Positions 1-8,327 are shown, counted from the first letter of the stretch. The stretch: DNA of 64,000 nt from CAYRWR01 sp964428015 (GCA_964428015.1 CAYRWR010000002.1:62001-126000), one strand, 5' to 3'. Made by a program: numbers and translations. The notes: generated by a model not told the origin, from the sequence alone.

Positions 1-278
1 TGTATAAATACCTCATCCTGATCTCCATGGAGCTGAATAGTGTCCAAACCGGTTTCAGCTACTATGTTCAGAATCTCTGGTGGATTCTGATGCACAAACA
101 CGCCAGTCCTGTTCACCCACACCGGTAGATCCGTGCAGATTTCTTTTACCAATTCTGGATTGACATTGCGGGGTGATTGAGGATGAAAAATAAAACCAAT
201 GGCATCCACACCTTCATCCACCAACTGTCGGGCAATCTCCAGGCTGGAAACTCCGCAGATTTTAACTCTTGTTCTCAT
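1..278 (-). CDS. trpF: Phosphoribosylanthranilate isomerase, N-terminal part (cut by window edge)
   Basis: TrpF converts N-(5-phosphoribosyl)anthranilate to CdRP in tryptophan synthesis, in the cytoplasm. Reading leftward from the ATG complementary to 276-278, the frame stays open to the window edge (92 codons). It shows the family N-terminus: VKICGV with the catalytic Cys, then GVDAIGFIFHPQSPRNV, and further on TGVFVHQ and DTIQLHGDQ, which are the phosphate-binding and active-site strands of the beta/alpha barrel. The C-terminal half lies outside the window. It follows the LURP-like gene by 8 bases on the same strand, so it is probably co-transcribed with it and perhaps with the flagellar operon. 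No other trp gene is visible. The motifs make the identification firm. Confidence 0.9.
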   Translation of the reverse strand, partial: MRTRVKICGVSSLEIARQLVDEGVDAIGFIFHPQSPRNVNPELVKEICTDLPVWVNRTGVFVHQNPPEILNIVAETGLDTIQLHGDQDEVFI

Positions 279-286
279 AGCACCTG

Positions 287-877
287 CTAATAATTGGATT
301 TAATTTTTTCCATACCCAATACCAGGACAGCGGCAGTCATTATCAGACGAATGTCCACCGTGGTATCAGAGAGATCTAAGAAATATTTTTTCTTATAGAA
401 TGCGAATTTGCCTTTTAAAGTAGCTACCACCCGTCCCTGAATTATTATATCAAACTGTGGTTGTACCCAGGCTAGCATCCTGCTGGCAAAGATATTTCCG
501 GTTTGTACGACCTCACCCAACGGTTGGTCATTAAGATCTAATATATCATAATTGGTAGTAAAAAGAGACTTAAATTTGTATTTTACATGTGCTATCTTCT
601 GACCCTGGCGGGTATCGGTGACCGTATAAATGGCACCTAATCTGTCTTTTAAATTTTTACCCTGCTTTTGTTTTTCAAAGTCCTGGATAATAGCGAGCAT
701 CTCATGTTGCATCTCCTTATCACTGAATACTTTTAAACCTTTCCATTTTAACAGACGGGATTTAGCGTATAGCAGAAGATTTTGCTTTGGCTCATCATAT
801 ATGGAAACAGTACCCATGCTGAATGCCCCCATTTCCAGATAATAAGATGTGCGTGCGCTTAGATTGGCCCATTCCAT
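287..877 (-). CDS. LURP-one-related / scramblase-like beta-barrel protein
   Basis: A protein of about 196 residues that resembles the LURP-one-related family (tubby C-terminal-like fold). The evidence is the spacing of short beta strands and turns, such as MGTVSIYD near the start, DLNDQPLGEVVQ in the middle, and paired KYKFKSLF and GKFAFYKKKYFLDL strands. Bacterial members have no settled biochemical role, and lipid or ligand binding is only inferred. An upstream in-frame ATG at 904 exists, but the GAGGAG ribosome-binding site lies inside that extension, directly before the ATG at 877, so 877 is preferred. The gene occupies the place downstream of fliI where fliJ is often found, but I see none of the long coiled coil expected of FliJ. 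The family call is moderate. Confidence 0.5.
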   Translation of the reverse strand: MEWANLSARTSYYLEMGAFSMGTVSIYDEPKQNLLLYAKSRLLKWKGLKVFSDKEMQHEMLAIIQDFEKQKQGKNLKDRLGAIYTVTDTRQGQKIAHVKYKFKSLFTTNYDILDLNDQPLGEVVQTGNIFASRMLAWVQPQFDIIIQGRVVATLKGKFAFYKKKYFLDLSDTTVDIRLIMTAAVLVLGMEKIKSNY

Positions 878-935
878 ATTTTTCTCCTCAGATATTAATA
901 ACACATTCTAGTATAAAATGATAAAAGTGGCAAAC

Positions 936-2261
936 TTAGCGGCGACGCGCCTTGGGAGCGGCAAAAACAGACAGAAGTTTTTCTCTGGTCTCTTCAAAGG
1001 TGGATTTTTCGAAGATGCCCTGCCGCAGGAAATTGTTGATGGCTTCTATATGTGAAACCGCGAAGTCTACTTTGGGATTAGCCCCTCTGACATAGGCACC
1101 AATGTTGATCAGGTCTTCTGCTTCCCGGTAGCGGGCCAGGGCTTCTTTAAGCACGCTGGCAGTTTCCAGATGTTCCTTGTCAGCAATGTCCACCATTAGA
1201 CGGGAGACGCTGCCCAGGATGTCTATAGAGGGATAATGATTCTGCGCGGCCATAGCCCGGGATAAAACTATATGCCCATCCAGGATACCTCTCACCGCAT
1301 CAGACACCGGTTCATTGACATCATCACCCTCTACCAGTACTGTATAAAACGCGGTAATGGTGCCCTGCTGTGATGAACCTGTACGTTCCAGAAGGCGGGG
1401 CAGCAAAGAGAATACCGAAGGAGGATATCCACGGGTAGCGGGTGGTTCACCCACTGCCAGACCTACTTCTCGCTGAGCCATGGCAAACCGGGTCACGGAG
1501 TCCATCATGAACATCACATCTTTTCCCTGATCACGAAAGTATTCTGCGATAGCTGTGGCTACATAAGCGCCGCGTATGCGCAGCATGGGGGGTTCATTTC
1601 CCGTCACTACTACTACTACAGACCTTTTTAGTCCTTCTTCGCCCAGGTCTCTTTCAATAAATTCTCTTACTTCACGTCCCCGTTCACCGATCAGAGCAAT
1701 GACATTAATATCGGCTGCCGTGTTGCGGGCTATCATACCCAGCAGTGTGGATTTACCCACACCTGAACCGGAGAATATACCAACTCGCTGGCCTTTACCC
1801 ACTGTGAGCATGCCGTCTATAGCGCGGATTCCTGTAGACATGGTCTGGGTAATTCGCTGCCGGTCATAGGCATTGGGAGGGGTATTATCCACTGGGTATT
1901 TTAAATCTGTGCGTATATCCCCCTGTCCGTCAATGGGAAAACCATCACCGGAGAGAATCCGGCCCAGTAACTGGTCTCCTACCGGGACTTCCATCTTATG
2001 GCCCAGATTGATTATTTTCTGTCCGGGTGAGATACCCCGGGTATCATTGAGAGGCATGATCAGAGTCTTTTTATTTTTAAACCCTACTACTTCTGCCAGG
2101 ATCTGCTTTCCTTCTTCATTCTGAATACGGCACACATCTCCCACTTTGGAAAATGGCCCGATAGATTCGATGGAGATACCTACCAGGTTGGAAACCTTAC
2201 CGATGGTCTTTATAGGTACAGCCCGGTTCAGGGCATTTTCATACTTTGTGAACAAGCTCAT
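936..2261 (-). CDS. fliI: Flagellar export apparatus ATPase FliI
   Basis: FliI is the hexameric ATPase that docks substrates at the flagellar type III export gate on the cytoplasmic face of the inner membrane. The 441 residues match the family length. They show an N-terminal beta-barrel domain (about 20-90), the Walker A GSGVGKST at about 165-172, GERGREVREFIERDLG, and the Walker B stretch FMMDSVTRFAMAQREVG followed by GEPPATRGYPPSVF. This is the F1-ATPase-beta-like signature of FliI/YscN proteins. The start overlaps the fliH stop by four bases (ATGA), implying translational coupling to its partner and regulator FliH. The C-terminus ends in a basic APKARRR tail. No fliJ follows; the next gene is unrelated to flagella. 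Confidence 0.97.
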   Translation of the reverse strand: MSLFTKYENALNRAVPIKTIGKVSNLVGISIESIGPFSKVGDVCRIQNEEGKQILAEVVGFKNKKTLIMPLNDTRGISPGQKIINLGHKMEVPVGDQLLGRILSGDGFPIDGQGDIRTDLKYPVDNTPPNAYDRQRITQTMSTGIRAIDGMLTVGKGQRVGIFSGSGVGKSTLLGMIARNTAADINVIALIGERGREVREFIERDLGEEGLKRSVVVVVTGNEPPMLRIRGAYVATAIAEYFRDQGKDVMFMMDSVTRFAMAQREVGLAVGEPPATRGYPPSVFSLLPRLLERTGSSQQGTITAFYTVLVEGDDVNEPVSDAVRGILDGHIVLSRAMAAQNHYPSIDILGSVSRLMVDIADKEHLETASVLKEALARYREAEDLINIGAYVRGANPKVDFAVSHIEAINNFLRQGIFEKSTFEETREKLLSVFAAPKARRR

Positions 2262-3724
2262 TCTTTATCCAGGTCAAAATCATCCATGTTTAAAATGCCG
2301 GGTCCTTCCTGGACCTCTATATCATCATAGGGTACGGGTTGCTCTCCCGGTTCGGTGTTATAGTCCATATCTATTCCGTTACTGTCATCAGAAAAACTGC
2401 TGTCTTCCACTGGTTCCGCAACAGGTATAGAGGGATCATCAGATATAAGCAGGGATTGTTCCAGACTGTTATCTGTTTCATCTTCCACAGGAGGGATTGT
2501 TTCTATGACAGGTTCCGGTTTTATTTCCGGTTTGGGCTCTGGTTCTACTTTTTTCAGTACAGGCGGAGGTGTGTTTGCCGCTGGTGCAGGCTGTTTATTT
2601 TCAGTCTTTGGAGGCATTTGCGGAGTAGTCTGCTGGGGTTTTTCGTCCCAGTAGGCCCTGCCGGTGATTTTGTCCGGTTTTGGCTGAGGAGCGGGCTTGG
2701 ATAATTCAGGAATGATTTGGCTGCTCTCCACAGACTTGGCATCTACGGGAGTCTCGGGACGTTCAGCCCGGCTATTGAGCGGCCTTTTTATGTCTGATGT
2801 AACCTTGACCGGCATGTAGTAGCGAATTTGATCCTGGATATCGGTGAGCTGAGTAGCAATAGTAGCATCGATTTCACCCAGGTCTGTCTCAATAAATACA
2901 CCGCCCCTGCCGATGGAGGGGTTTTCCAGAAACTTCACTTTAGGGTTCCCTTCGATCATGGCAATAAGCTGTTCTTTAAAACTCAGTGTGAAGTTGTAGT
3001 CATCCGGGTGAACATGGATATAGACCTGCATGGCACCCCGTACCAGTTTCAACGCTTCCTGAATATTATTGATCACTACATTATGGTCTTCTTCAGTGAG
3101 TTTTTTAACCACTTTTTCGACCATGGTCAGGACCAGATTGATGATCTGGCGCTCGGAATGCACCATGATCCTTTCCCTTTCTTCAATGGAGGCTTCAATC
3201 ACGGAATGCAGGCGCTTAACCATATGTTGAACTTCTTCTTTTGCTGCTTCAAATCCTTCTTCTTTTCCCTTTACATAGCCGGCCTGACGCGCCTCTTCTA
3301 TTACTTCCGCGGATTTTACTTCTGCTTCCTGGACTTTCTGCATGGCTTCATTTTGGGCTTTATTGATTATCTCTTTGGATTCATGCTCTCTTTCCAGGAT
3401 TACCTGTTCTTTCTCATCCAGACTGCTCTGCACCCGGTCAAAAGCGCTTTTTTCCGCCTGCTTGACTAAGCGTTCCGCTTCAGTCTCTGCTTTTTCTATA
3501 ATATCTTCAGCTTCTGTTTCAGACTTTTCCAGTTTGACATTGAGTTCCTGCTCCAGGGCCCGGATCTCTTCCCTCAGTTCATCAATACGTGCCGAGGACT
3601 CATCGATTTCCTGCTCCTTGGTCTTACGGAAGACTTTAGGGGCATGCACGATATATTTTGTACTCTCGACCTGATATTGTCCAGCGCGAAGTATTTTTTG
3701 AGGACTCTTCAGTTGGTCTGCCAT
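2258..3724 (-). CDS. fliH: Flagellar assembly protein FliH with long acidic/proline-rich C-terminal extension
   Basis: FliH is the stator-like regulator that binds FliI and links it to the export gate and C-ring. The 488 residues are well above the usual 230-310. Residues about 30-190 form a charged coiled coil rich in E, K and A. Residues about 190-300 carry the conserved FliH C-terminal fold (MVEKVVKKLTEED, AMQVYIHVHPDDYN, VKFLENPSIGRGGVFIETD). After about 310 comes a low-complexity tail of some 175 residues rich in P, E and D, ending DDFDLDKE, which ordinary FliH lacks. It sits between fliG (11-base gap) and fliI (4-base overlap). Identity rests on position plus the central domain. The tail is the unusual part and has no recognised fold. 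Confidence 0.9.
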   Translation of the reverse strand: MADQLKSPQKILRAGQYQVESTKYIVHAPKVFRKTKEQEIDESSARIDELREEIRALEQELNVKLEKSETEAEDIIEKAETEAERLVKQAEKSAFDRVQSSLDEKEQVILEREHESKEIINKAQNEAMQKVQEAEVKSAEVIEEARQAGYVKGKEEGFEAAKEEVQHMVKRLHSVIEASIEERERIMVHSERQIINLVLTMVEKVVKKLTEEDHNVVINNIQEALKLVRGAMQVYIHVHPDDYNFTLSFKEQLIAMIEGNPKVKFLENPSIGRGGVFIETDLGEIDATIATQLTDIQDQIRYYMPVKVTSDIKRPLNSRAERPETPVDAKSVESSQIIPELSKPAPQPKPDKITGRAYWDEKPQQTTPQMPPKTENKQPAPAANTPPPVLKKVEPEPKPEIKPEPVIETIPPVEDETDNSLEQSLLISDDPSIPVAEPVEDSSFSDDSNGIDMDYNTEPGEQPVPYDDIEVQEGPGILNMDDFDLDKE

Positions 3725-3735
3725 TGCTTACCTGT

Positions 3736-4827
3736 CTATACCACGATTTCGTCTTCAGCACCACGGGACAGCACGATTTCTCCCTGTTCTTCCAGTTTGC
3801 GGATGATGTTCACGATCTTCTGCTGCGCTTCTTCCACATCCTTTAGACGAATGGGGCCCATATACTCCATATCTTCCTTGAGCATCTGTGCTGCTCTCTT
3901 AGACATATTTCGGAATATCTTGTCCTGAACTTCAGGATCGACTGCTTTCAATGCCTTGGCCAGGTCAGAGGTATCCACATGGCGCAGCACTTTCTGAATG
4001 GAGCGGTCGTCCAGGGTAATAACGTCTTCGAAGACGAACATTTTCTTCTTGATTTCTTCTGCCAGATCCGGATCATCTTCTTCCAGAGCTTCAATAATAT
4101 TTCTTTCCGTAGAACGGTCAGCATTGTTCAGAATAGCTACCACCGCGTCAATACCACCGGCCGAGGTGTAATCTTCACTGGCCAGAGTAGACAGCTTGCG
4201 TTCCAGCACTCTTTCCACTTCCCGCAGGATTTCCGGCGATGTACGGTCCATTATAGCGATACGCTTGGCTACGTCAGCCTGTATTTCGTGAGGCAGAGCA
4301 GACAGTATCTGGGCCGACTTCTGCGGATCCAGATAGGACAGGATCAGTGAGATGGTCTGAGGGTGTTCATTCTGGATAAAGTTGATCAGATGCGCCGGGT
4401 CTGTACGCCGGATAAAGTCAAAAGGCTTGGTCTGCAGACTGGAGGTCAGGCGGTTGATGATATCCACCGCTTTCTGAGTACCCAGAGCACGTTCCAGTAC
4501 TTCGCGGGCATAATCGACCCCGCCGGACACGATGAAGTCCTGAGCCATCATCATTTCCTGGAATTCCATCAGGACCTGGTCCCTCTGTTCCGGATCAACA
4601 CGGTCGATACGGGCGATTTCAAAGGTTAGTTCTTCTACTTCATCTTCTTTCAAATGTTTGAATATATCCGCGCTGACTTCCGGCCCCACAGATACCAGGA
4701 AGATAGCCGCTTTTTCACGTCCGGTCAGCGTTTTTTTCTTTTTACCGGCTTGTCTGCCCCCGGCTGATGCGCCCTGAGCATCCGGAGAGGGAGCGGTTCT
4801 ATTGTTTGATGCCTGTTTGCTTGCCAT
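3736..4827 (-). CDS. fliG: Flagellar motor switch protein FliG
   Basis: FliG forms the upper part of the rotor C-ring, binds the MS-ring protein FliF and interacts with the stator to generate torque. The 363 residues include the N-terminal domain starting LTGREKAAIFLVSVGPE, EEVEELTFEIARI, the middle-domain signature NEHPQTISLILSYLDP (the FliM-binding EHPQR-like motif, here EHPQT), and a C-terminal charged torque helix region around LDDRSIQKVLRHVDTSDLAKAL. About 35 low-complexity residues (S, A, N, G and K) precede the conserved domain. The RBS AGGAGGAAGAT lies directly before the ATG. It lies 9 bases downstream of fliF, in the operon order typical of spirochaetes. Spirochaetes often carry two fliG genes; this is the one linked to fliF. 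Confidence 0.97.
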   Translation of the reverse strand: MASKQASNNRTAPSPDAQGASAGGRQAGKKKKTLTGREKAAIFLVSVGPEVSADIFKHLKEDEVEELTFEIARIDRVDPEQRDQVLMEFQEMMMAQDFIVSGGVDYAREVLERALGTQKAVDIINRLTSSLQTKPFDFIRRTDPAHLINFIQNEHPQTISLILSYLDPQKSAQILSALPHEIQADVAKRIAIMDRTSPEILREVERVLERKLSTLASEDYTSAGGIDAVVAILNNADRSTERNIIEALEEDDPDLAEEIKKKMFVFEDVITLDDRSIQKVLRHVDTSDLAKALKAVDPEVQDKIFRNMSKRAAQMLKEDMEYMGPIRLKDVEEAQQKIVNIIRKLEEQGEIVLSRGAEDEIVV

Positions 4828-4836
4828 ATCTTCCTC

Positions 4837-6537
4837 CTACTCTTCTGCCAGCCAGGTACGTATCAGGCGAGCCACATCATCCGGCCGTTCGCGCGAGATA
4901 TTGATGGCGTTTTCCAGCAGTTCCATACGGGCTTTTTCTTCAATGGACAGTTCCACCGTAGCTGCTTCTTCCTCGGCGGCTCTCAGCGCGGCCTCACGCA
5001 TCGCCTGTTGCTGACGGGCCAGTTCTTCTTCGCGTAGTCTGCGGCGGCGTTCCATTTCCCGGGCTACGGCACGGTACACCAGGGTTCCGATAAACAGGAA
5101 GAACAGCACCACAATCGAGGCGATCAGGGTACGTCTGAGCTGGACTTTGCGCCGGATCTTTTCATCTTCGGCTTCAAATTCGGAAGTGTGGTCAAATGAG
5201 ATGGTGTTGACCACCACTTTATCACCGCGGGCAGGATCATATCCCACCGCGCCTTCCACATATTTGGTATACTTACGGATTTCTTCATCAGGGACGGGGG
5301 TATAAATACGGTAGATGCGGCCGCCATTGGTGATAATGGGGTCGCCCATGTCATTCCTCTGAATAGTCCAGATCCCGTCTATAGCCACGGCTACTGTGAT
5401 CTTCTTGATCTCAAAGGGAGCTTTTTCTGTCTCTCTCTGCTCCGTGGAGTTGCGGTTATTGACTATATTTTCGTTCTTGAGGTACTGGGTATAGCGGTCT
5501 ATCTTATCCTTCAGTCCGGGAGGCACATTATTATCCACCCCCGGAGGCCCCTCAGGTATGTAGGCCGGTCCTTTAAAATCTTCGGTAGTATGTTTTTCTG
5601 ATACCGGTACCGACATTTCTATCTCAGAGTCGTCATAGGGGGTCAGAGGGTTGTCCGGTTTTTTGACAATAGGCACCACATAGTCGCCCTTGGTCTTCTC
5701 CTTGGTCCAGTCCAGTTCGATATCGGCAGAGATGGCCAGACGGTTTTCCCCCACAGCCTTACCAAAGGCGGTGCGGATATCATTGATGATTTTGGCTTTT
5801 TCTTTGGCTTTGATGGTGAGCTGGAGCTGAGCCAGCTTGACTTCATCATCAGCGGAGGCGTTCAGTATATCCGAGAGCACATTACCTTTATCATCCACGA
5901 TGACAATATTTTCCGGCTTGAGCTCCGGTATACCAAAAGCCACCAGGTTTATGAGGCCCTGTACTTTCTTTTTGTTTTCACGAAGATCCGTAAATGGTGA
6001 TGGGGTAATAATGACAGAGGCTTCAATGGGTGCCTGATAGTCGGAGTACAGCCTCTCCTTGGGGAAGGAGACCTGGATGGAGACATCCTCAATATCATCC
6101 AGGGCCTTGAGGTGCCGCGTCATTTCCCCGATGATGGCACGCTGCAGATTCACATTCCGCTCAAAGTCCGTAGTGGTGAAGCTCTGGATGTCAAACAGCT
6201 CAAAGCCCTTGACATTGGAAGGGATGATTCCTTCCTGTCCCAGCTTCATTCTGACCATTTTGGCATCGTTTTCATCTTTTACCAGGATAAACTGGTCATC
6301 CTTGGTGTCGAATTCGACGCCCATTTCATCCAGTTTTTTTGTGACCCTGGCATAATCCTCGGGAGATAGTGGTTTACGGAACAGCATGGAATAAGTGGTC
6401 TTGGTGGACATGGATGACACCACAACCACCGAAACGATAATCGCGACAATAACGCCGCCTATGATAAGCTTTTGCGCAGTGCTCAATTTCTTGAAGAATT
6501 CCTGAATACGATTCAGAATTTCTTTAAAATCAGGCAT
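4837..6537 (-). CDS. fliF: Flagellar MS-ring protein FliF
   Basis: FliF builds the inner-membrane MS-ring that supports the rotor and houses the export gate. The sequence has an N-terminal transmembrane helix (LIIGGVIVAIIVSVVVVSS), a YscJ/FliF periplasmic domain (MLFRKPLSPEDYARV, QRAIIGEMTRHLKALDDIEDVSIQ), and a second ring-building domain. A C-terminal helix follows (TLIASIVVLFFLFIGTLVYRAV), then a cytoplasmic tail ending RERPDDVARLIRTWLAEE, the FliG-binding segment. An ATG six codons earlier (6555) is in frame, but GGAGGGG sits just before the ATG at 6537, so I prefer the shorter form of 566 residues. The gene is followed by fliG after 9 bases and preceded by a 118-base gap to fliE that contains a hairpin. 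Confidence 0.97.
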   Translation of the reverse strand: MPDFKEILNRIQEFFKKLSTAQKLIIGGVIVAIIVSVVVVSSMSTKTTYSMLFRKPLSPEDYARVTKKLDEMGVEFDTKDDQFILVKDENDAKMVRMKLGQEGIIPSNVKGFELFDIQSFTTTDFERNVNLQRAIIGEMTRHLKALDDIEDVSIQVSFPKERLYSDYQAPIEASVIITPSPFTDLRENKKKVQGLINLVAFGIPELKPENIVIVDDKGNVLSDILNASADDEVKLAQLQLTIKAKEKAKIINDIRTAFGKAVGENRLAISADIELDWTKEKTKGDYVVPIVKKPDNPLTPYDDSEIEMSVPVSEKHTTEDFKGPAYIPEGPPGVDNNVPPGLKDKIDRYTQYLKNENIVNNRNSTEQRETEKAPFEIKKITVAVAIDGIWTIQRNDMGDPIITNGGRIYRIYTPVPDEEIRKYTKYVEGAVGYDPARGDKVVVNTISFDHTSEFEAEDEKIRRKVQLRRTLIASIVVLFFLFIGTLVYRAVAREMERRRRLREEELARQQQAMREAALRAAEEEAATVELSIEEKARMELLENAINISRERPDDVARLIRTWLAEE

Positions 6538-6618
6538 TTTCCCCTCCGCCGTCATTTATTCTAATTCTTTTCCTTTTTTAACTCAAATATCGAGTGGAAA
6601 AGACTGGTGACTCTTTTA

Positions 6619-6636
6619 CGCGGCCTGTGAACCGCG
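6619..6636 (-). other. Intercistronic hairpin between fliE and fliF
   Basis: A 5-bp perfect GC stem (CGCGG/CCGCG) with an 8-base loop lies in the 118-base fliE-fliF gap. It has no T-run immediately after it, so it is not an evident intrinsic terminator. It may mark an RNA processing or stability site that sets fliE and fliF levels apart. This is inference from the structure only. Confidence 0.3.
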
Positions 6637-6655
6637 GTTTATATTTTTTCTACTC

Positions 6656-6985
6656 CTAACGTATCATCATGATGTCGTTATAGGCCTTGAGTGCTTTATC
6701 GGTCAGGGTCTTGAGCATGGTCAGGGACAGCCGGGCTTTTTCACTGGCGATCATCACCTCATGCACATTGACCTGATCCGGATTATAGATCAGTTCCTGT
6801 TCCATGTCGGAAGCATTGGTCTGCAGACCATTGACGTGGTCTACGGCATTTAGAAATACTTCGGCGAAGGGTTTGACCGGGTCGTCACTTTTAGGGACGC
6901 CGGGTTTATCACTGATATGGGTGTTCTGGGTTGTGTTCAGGCTGACATGGTTCCCCACTACCTGACTGCGACTATAAATTTCCAT
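6656..6985 (-). CDS. fliE: Flagellar hook-basal body adaptor FliE
   Basis: FliE is the small periplasmic protein that joins the MS-ring to the proximal rod and is the first rod substrate exported. The 109 residues match the family. The C-terminal half holds the diagnostic pattern: SDMEQELIYNPDQVNVHEVMIASEKARLSL, shown here as separate recognisable blocks, then TLTDKALKAYNDIMMIR, the conserved LVEAYQEIMRMQV-like end. The N-terminal 35 residues are variable, as usual. The start is supported by GGAGAGGGGA before the ATG. It lies 102 bases downstream of flgC and has a possible promoter of its own in that gap. The identification is strong because of position and C-terminal pattern. Confidence 0.93.
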   Translation of the reverse strand: MEIYSRSQVVGNHVSLNTTQNTHISDKPGVPKSDDPVKPFAEVFLNAVDHVNGLQTNASDMEQELIYNPDQVNVHEVMIASEKARLSLTMLKTLTDKALKAYNDIMMIR

Positions 6986-7026
6986 TCCCCTCTCCTGTAT
7001 CCGTAGTTTTTTTTATACTACTATTT

Positions 7027-7054
7027 ATCATAACGTATTCGCCTGTAATTGCAA
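7027..7054 (-). promoter_or_regulatory. Possible sigma-70 promoter before fliE
   Basis: On the minus strand TTGCAA (7049-7054) and TATGAT (7027-7032) are separated by 16 bases, about 40 bases upstream of the fliE start. It would give fliE-fliF-fliG-fliH-fliI a second entry point inside the operon. This is seen by consensus only. Confidence 0.4.
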
Positions 7055-7087
7055 GCTTTTTTCAGGTTATTCACGAATTATTTTACA

Positions 7088-7543
7088 TTATTTACCCAAA
7101 GTCAAAGCTTTTTCAAACATCTGCCGGGTGGAATTGATCATAGTCACATTGGCTTCATAGCTGCGGTTAGCCGAGATCATGTTAACCATTTCTTCCACTA
7201 TATTCACATTCGGGTACATCACATACCCTTTCCACTTGCCGCTCATGATGGCATCAGGGTGAGTGGGGTCAAAGACCATGCGGGGCGCTTCTTCATCGTC
7301 CACGATCTGGTCCACCTGGACGCCCTGCCCCACTTGTTTCTTCAAGGCGTCAGGCAGCAAATGGGATTTGAAGGTCAGGGTATCATCTATGGGCTTCAAT
7401 ACTACCCGCTTCTTCTGATAAGGTCCGCCTTCAGTGGTACGGGTGGAGTTGGCATTGGCTATGTTATTAGCGATGACGTCCAGTCTCAGTCTCTGCGCGG
7501 TCAGTCCGCTGCCGTTTACATTGAGTGTCGAAAACATTCCCAT
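7088..7543 (-). CDS. flgC: Flagellar proximal rod protein FlgC
   Basis: FlgC is a rod component exported through the flagellar type III system. The 151 residues fit the family. The N-terminus MGMFSTLNVNGSGLTAQRLRLDVIANNIANANSTRT carries the rod/hook signature (read here in two parts: SGLTAQRLRLDVIANNIANA, then NSTRT). The C-terminus VNIVEEMVNMISANRSYEAN plus FEKALTLGK is the conserved C-terminal helix that packs in the rod. It starts 15 bases after flgB with a good RBS (GAGGAGGATATAA). Order and motifs make the call secure. Confidence 0.96.
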   Translation of the reverse strand: MGMFSTLNVNGSGLTAQRLRLDVIANNIANANSTRTTEGGPYQKKRVVLKPIDDTLTFKSHLLPDALKKQVGQGVQVDQIVDDEEAPRMVFDPTHPDAIMSGKWKGYVMYPNVNIVEEMVNMISANRSYEANVTMINSTRQMFEKALTLGK

Positions 7544-7558
7544 TTATATCCTCCTCAC

Positions 7559-7981
7559 TTAACGCAGGACGGTGTCTATGACCCGGATATTCCGGTTGTA
7601 GACTTCCATCATGGCATTATAGTGCATGGCGTTCTTGGTAGCCAGTATCATTTCTTTTTCTATATCCACGTTGTTTTTATCATTGCGGTACACTGTGTCA
7701 TACTCCACATTGATGCGGGCTTTGACACTGCGGTAGTCGATAATATCATCAAAGGACATGTGTTTTTCATCCGTCATCAGTGTGGGGAATTCCGGCTCCT
7801 TTTCACTCTCGATGGCGCGGTTCATCTGAGATTCAAAGCTCACTTCGCTGCGTTTGAAAAAGGGTGTGTCGGCATTGGCGATATTATCGGCGATCACTTC
7901 CCGGCGCAGGACGGAGGTATCCAGTCCCCTTTCCAGGATGTTCATCTTCTTACCGAAATCAGTATTGGTTCCAAATAACAT
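7559..7981 (-). CDS. flgB: Flagellar proximal rod protein FlgB
   Basis: FlgB is the first rod protein assembled on FliE. The conserved core is NILERGLDTSVLRREVIADN followed by IANADTPFFKRSEVSFE, and the C-terminal helix is DIEKEMILATKNAMHYNAMM. The frame can be extended upstream to 8029, but GGGGAGGGTACT lies immediately before the ATG at 7981 (MLFGTNTDFGKKM). That gives 140 residues, the usual length, so the shorter start is used. It is the first gene of the basal-body operon. The roughly 390 bases upstream hold a T/A-rich leader, a possible sigma-28-like promoter and a structured region. Confidence 0.95.
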   Translation of the reverse strand: MLFGTNTDFGKKMNILERGLDTSVLRREVIADNIANADTPFFKRSEVSFESQMNRAIESEKEPEFPTLMTDEKHMSFDDIIDYRSVKARINVEYDTVYRNDKNNVDIEKEMILATKNAMHYNAMMEVYNRNIRVIDTVLR

Positions 7982-8011
7982 AGTACCCTCCCCGGGACTT
8001 CTCTTCTCTAA

Positions 8012-8038
8012 ATATCGGACTTTAGCCAAGTTCCTTAA
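8012..8038 (-). promoter_or_regulatory. Weak sigma-28-like promoter candidate before flgB
   Basis: On the minus strand TCCGATAT (8012-8019) matches the GCCGATAA -10 element at six of eight positions. TTAA stands 15 bases upstream (8035-8038), close to the TAAA core. Flagellar sigma-28 promoters have this spacing. The match is partial and could be chance in AT-rich sequence. Confidence 0.22.
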
Positions 8039-8153
8039 GTTTTTTTTGAAAAAAAAGTAAAGTTTTCCGGAGTGACCGACCGATGGCAGTTTTTTTTTGG
8101 GAAAAAGAAAAGTGTGACAGTATTGCGGGACAGGAAGACCATACCTGACTTTT

Positions 8154-8327
8154 ACCGGGATGATTGAGCCCCCTCTAACTCAACTGATCTTTTTGGTTCA
8201 GGCGTCCTGAGGGCCGCGACCGGGCTCCCCAGCCGGGTGCCCCCTCGTGCGGTTATACCTTCTCACCAGAGGGATGGAACCAGTATATAGATTTTTTGGG
8301 ACAAAAGGTCGAATCCCTGACCGGGTA
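8154..8327 (-). ncRNA. Rod-like structured RNA region, possible 6S-like RNA (unconfirmed)
   Basis: The region upstream of flgB folds as one long interrupted rod. Outer stem GGGAT (8157-8161) pairs with ATCCC (8313-8317). Middle stem TGGTTC (8194-8199) pairs with GAACCA (8277-8282). Inner stem GAGGG (8209-8213) pairs with CCCTC (8242-8246). The tip is a hairpin of ACC, a mismatch, GGCT, a CCCC loop, AGCC, a mismatch and GGT. Between outer and middle stems lies a bubble of about 30 bases per side. One side holds a small hairpin (TTGAG 8164-8168 with CTCAA 8179-8183). That architecture and size (about 170 bases) resemble 6S RNA read on the minus strand. No clear promoter lies directly upstream, so it could equally be the flg operon leader. 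I could not match primary-sequence motifs of 6S, SRP RNA, tmRNA or RNase P RNA. Confidence 0.3.

Noticed and set aside
630..842. Plus-strand frames across the minus-strand genes, such as this one and those at 23631-24518 and 7049-7978
   Set aside because: They are antisense shadows of well-supported genes and have no RBS or family motif.
8154..8327. SRP RNA, tmRNA, RNase P RNA or c-di-GMP riboswitch in the flgB leader
   Set aside because: None of the conserved core motifs of these RNAs (GGAAG tetraloop region of SRP, tmRNA tag region and tRNA-like end, RNase P core, GEMM loops) could be found; only the rod-like shape is kept as a candidate.
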